A DNA stretch of 64,000 bases, from positions 1,618,001 to 1,682,000 of the forward strand of contig NZ_CP062006.1 of the NCBI RefSeq assembly GCF_017487345.1. The letters are read 5' to 3'. Shown here piece after piece: positions 62,066-64,000 of this stretch; the first letter of the stretch is position 1; each line of letters begins with the position of its first letter. The stretch is from Brevundimonas pondensis (lineage in GTDB: Bacteria; Pseudomonadota; Alphaproteobacteria; Caulobacterales; Caulobacteraceae). The notes beneath the pieces were generated by a model. It was not told the origin of the DNA and did no database searches. It was given only the letters and a program-made list of their open reading frames with translations. A program made the position numbers and the translations under genes.

Positions 62066-62847
62066 TTATCGACAGTCACGTCAACCTGCACGCCCCCCAG
62101 TTCGACGAGGACCGCGACGCCGTCATCGCTCGCGCCCGCGAGGCCGGGGTGCGTCTGATGGTCGAGATTTCGGACAAGCTGTCGACCTTCGAGGCCACGC
62201 ACGCCCTGGCCATGGCCCATGACGACATCTGGTGCACGGTCGGCGCGCACCCGCACGAGGCCAAGGACCATGTCGAGCTGACGGCTAACGAACTGGTCGC
62301 CCTGGCCCAGCGACCGCGCGTCATCGGCATCGGCGAATGCGGTCTGGACTTCCACTACGATCTCAGCCCTCGCGACGAGCAGGCGGCGGTCTTCCGTCAG
62401 CACATCGACGCCGCCCGTCGCACCGGCCTGCCGCTGGTGGTGCATACCCGCGAAGCCGACGACGTCATGGCGTCGATCCTGCGCGAGGAACACGCCACGG
62501 GATCGTTCAAGCTGCTGATGCACTGCTACACTAGCGGTTTGGAACTGGCTGAAACAGCAGCGGAACTTGGCGCCTGGTTCTCCGTTTCCGGCATCGCCAC
62601 CTTCAAGGCGGCGGAAGACGTGCGCGAGGTCATTCGCCGGATGCCTGAAGACCGGATCATCGTCGAAACCGACTGCCCCTATCTGGCGCCCATCCCGCAT
62701 CGCGGGCGTCGCAACGAACCAGCCTATGTGGGACTGGTGCTGCAGAAGCTGGCGGAAGTCCGGGGCTGGACGCCTGAAGAAGCCGATCGACGCACGACCG
62801 ACGCCTTCTTCGCCCTGTTCGACCGTATTCCTCGGCCCGCCGAATGA
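62062..62847 (+). CDS. TatD-family metal-dependent hydrolase
   Basis: The 261-residue TIM-barrel protein has IGECGLDFHYD, VVHTREAD, LLMHCYTSG and VETDCPYLAP, supplying the usual glutamate, two histidines and aspartate metal ligands. The first motif, normally H-x-H, reads S-H-V-N-L-H, so the second histidine is an asparagine. TatD proteins are 3'-5' DNA exonucleases or D-aminoacyl-related hydrolases; activity here is not certain. It overlaps holB and the next gene by 4 nt each. Confidence 0.92.
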   Translation: MIIDSHVNLHAPQFDEDRDAVIARAREAGVRLMVEISDKLSTFEATHALAMAHDDIWCTVGAHPHEAKDHVELTANELVALAQRPRVIGIGECGLDFHYDLSPRDEQAAVFRQHIDAARRTGLPLVVHTREADDVMASILREEHATGSFKLLMHCYTSGLELAETAAELGAWFSVSGIATFKAAEDVREVIRRMPEDRIIVETDCPYLAPIPHRGRRNEPAYVGLVLQKLAEVRGWTPEEADRRTTDAFFALFDRIPRPAE

Positions 62848-63668
62848 GCAGGCCGGGCGAACTGGAGATCGTCATTCTCGGTTGCGGCTCGTCCGGCGGC
62901 GTGCCGCGCGGCGATGGTGACTGGGGCGACTGCGATCCTGAGGAGCCCAGGAATCGTCGTACCCGCTGCTCCATGCTGGCGCGGCGTTACGGCCCGGACG
63001 GAACCACCAGCATCCTGATCGACACTTCACCGGACCTGAGGCAGCAGGCGCTGATGGCGGGCGTCACTCATGTCGATGGTGTTCTCTATACCCACGATCA
63101 TGCGGATCAGACCCATGGGATCGATGATCTGAGAGTCTTCGCCACGCGGACACGGCGGAGAATAACCGCCTGGATGGACTCTGCGACACACTCGGCGCTC
63201 ACGAAGAGGTTCGACTACATCTTCGAAAGTCACCATGGCTACCCGGCTATACTGGAAGCCCGGCACATTCCACCACATGGTGTGCCGTGGAGCGTGGAGG
63301 GGCGCGGAGGGACCATTCCGGTCGTGACCTTCGACCAGCGCCACGGCCCGATCCGCTCGGTCGGCTACCGGCTCGGAGGCGTCGCTTACTCCAGCGATGT
63401 CTCGGATCTGGACCAATCCGCCCTGCAAACCGTAAGTGGCGCTGACCTGTGGGTTCTGGACGCACTGCGTTACGCGCCACACCCAACCCATGCGCATCTG
63501 GACAAGGCGTTGGACTGGATTGCTCGAGCAAACGTTAAGCGGGCGCTTTTGACCAACCTCCACATTGATATGGATTACAATGCTTTGCGCAGGGCGCTTC
63601 CCGACAACGTCGAGGTTGCGTTTGATGGCTGGAAAGATCGACTGCCCCTGAACTCATCGCCATCATGA
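62844..63668 (+). CDS. Metallo-beta-lactamase-fold hydrolase (PhnP-like)
   Basis: The 274-residue protein starts with LGCGSSGGVPR, has the metal site THDHADQTHG (HxHxDxxH), a further YSSDVSD and a final LLTNLHIDMDY. These are features of PhnP-type phosphodiesterases often found downstream of tatD in alphaproteobacteria. The substrate is unknown. It is the last gene of the tmk-holB-tatD run (4-nt overlap with tatD); after it coding stops and the sequence becomes less GC-rich. Confidence 0.92.
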   Translation: MSRPGELEIVILGCGSSGGVPRGDGDWGDCDPEEPRNRRTRCSMLARRYGPDGTTSILIDTSPDLRQQALMAGVTHVDGVLYTHDHADQTHGIDDLRVFATRTRRRITAWMDSATHSALTKRFDYIFESHHGYPAILEARHIPPHGVPWSVEGRGGTIPVVTFDQRHGPIRSVGYRLGGVAYSSDVSDLDQSALQTVSGADLWVLDALRYAPHPTHAHLDKALDWIARANVKRALLTNLHIDMDYNALRRALPDNVEVAFDGWKDRLPLNSSPS

Positions 63669-63947
63669 ACACAGCGGTTAGGGACGACGTTAAAAATTCG
63701 CCTAAGATATATTATGCGAAGCGAACACGAGTTGGCTAGTGTTGCACCATTCCTAGCACCATAGCTCGAAGCCCCACTGCGCAGCCCCGCTCTTTTCGAT
63801 CCTCATGGTTCCGGCCCGATAGTCTCCGCCATCATCGGCTGACCTTCCGCATTCGCGCTTTCCGCACATGGCTGACTCGTTCGGCGATCCGTCTGCCAGG
63901 ATGCTGCATCCCGAACTACGTAAACTCCAGTCTCAATGCGGCCTCGC
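63669..63947. other. Intergenic region with no recognised gene
   Basis: No open frame with family motifs or tRNA/rRNA signature is visible on either strand. An AT-rich patch (about 63686-63720, with a TAAGATATATTATG core) follows the MBL gene, then a short imperfect inverted repeat around GGCTAG/CTAGC near 63732-63760. The rest is ordinary mixed sequence leading to the LexA-controlled promoter. Confidence 0.5.
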
Positions 63948-63993
63948 TTGACACCCCCCTGAGCGCCGAGCGTATATGGAACATATGCGGAAC
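63948..63993 (+). promoter_or_regulatory. SOS promoter with LexA box
   Basis: TTGACA (63948-63953) and GTATAT (63972-63977, 18-nt spacer) form a promoter. Directly after the -10, GAAC-N7-GAAC occupies 63979-63993, the exact alphaproteobacterial LexA operator (GTTC-N7-GTTC read on the other strand). It would cover the transcription start of a gene beyond the right edge, so that gene is predicted to be DNA-damage inducible. Confidence 0.75.
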
Positions 63994-64000
63994 ATTTATT

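Overview
The window is one continuous piece of chromosome from a high-GC alphaproteobacterium. The gene set points to Caulobacterales, most likely Brevundimonas or a close relative. The main clues are a PopA-type protein (degenerate GGDEF with an intact c-di-GMP I-site), the NtrY/NtrX pair, fused IspDF, an ABC permease/M1 peptidase fusion, promoter -10 elements matching the Caulobacter GCTANAWC consensus, and a GAAC-N7-GAAC alphaproteobacterial LexA box. The assignment rests on reading the sequence, not on a database search. I saw no prophage, insertion sequence, CRISPR array, plasmid gene or restriction system. Nearly everything is core housekeeping.

Layout. 1-6.8 kb: a membrane protein fused to a spermidine-synthase-like domain, a CinA/PncC amidohydrolase, a TusA-like protein, a YihY-family membrane protein, PopA and IspDF. 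6.8-16.5 kb: a long + strand run of dusB-ntrY-ntrX, a D-amino-acid transaminase, a methyltransferase, hfq, hflX and a CPA1 Na+/H+ antiporter; ntrB and ntrC, usually next to dusB, are absent. 16.5-23.6 kb: mazG, a GPH-type transporter, a VanY-like carboxypeptidase, an HExxH protein, wrbA, ygiD, DoxX and an acyl-ACP/CoA ligase. 23.8-29.7 kb: lipA, ratA, a small membrane protein, an L-2-hydroxyglutarate-type oxidoreductase, a sugar acetyltransferase, rpmF, a lipoprotein and eno. 29.8-37.8 kb: ftsB, then pdhA-pdhB-pdhC-gpx-lpdA (pyruvate dehydrogenase), a cysteine synthase and a LysR regulator.

37.9-42.4 kb: an ABC ATPase with a 1191-residue permease/M1 peptidase fusion, then tRNA-Asp. 42.7-54 kb: a GNAT acetyltransferase, a Tat-signal oligopeptidase B, a trypsin-fold protease, an acyl-CoA dehydrogenase, cytochrome b561, Sua5, patatin, 3-hydroxybutyrate dehydrogenase, YaaA and a D-2-hydroxyacid-type FAD oxidase. 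54-58.5 kb: a NUDIX hydrolase, a paraslipin/NfeD pair, rnhA, tatABC and tRNA-Ser. 58.5-64 kb: a DMT transporter, RlpA, tmk-holB-tatD and a metallo-beta-lactamase-fold hydrolase. The last 332 bases are non-coding and end in a promoter with a LexA box for a gene beyond the window.

Several genes connect. LipA makes the lipoyl groups used by the two lipoyl domains of the pyruvate dehydrogenase complex, on pdhB and pdhC. The TatABC translocase is encoded in the same window as a Tat-signal peptidase. PopA ties c-di-GMP to cell-cycle proteolysis, while NtrYX and Hfq link envelope or redox state and small RNAs to gene expression. I found no convincing new defence or mobile system. The most unusual points are the dusB-ntrYX junction without ntrBC, the duplicated lipoyl domains with a 50-nt identical tract, a palindrome over the wrbA promoter, the hairpin that swallows the 3' end of tRNA-Asp, a TatD protein with an altered HxH motif, and the SOS promoter at the right edge.
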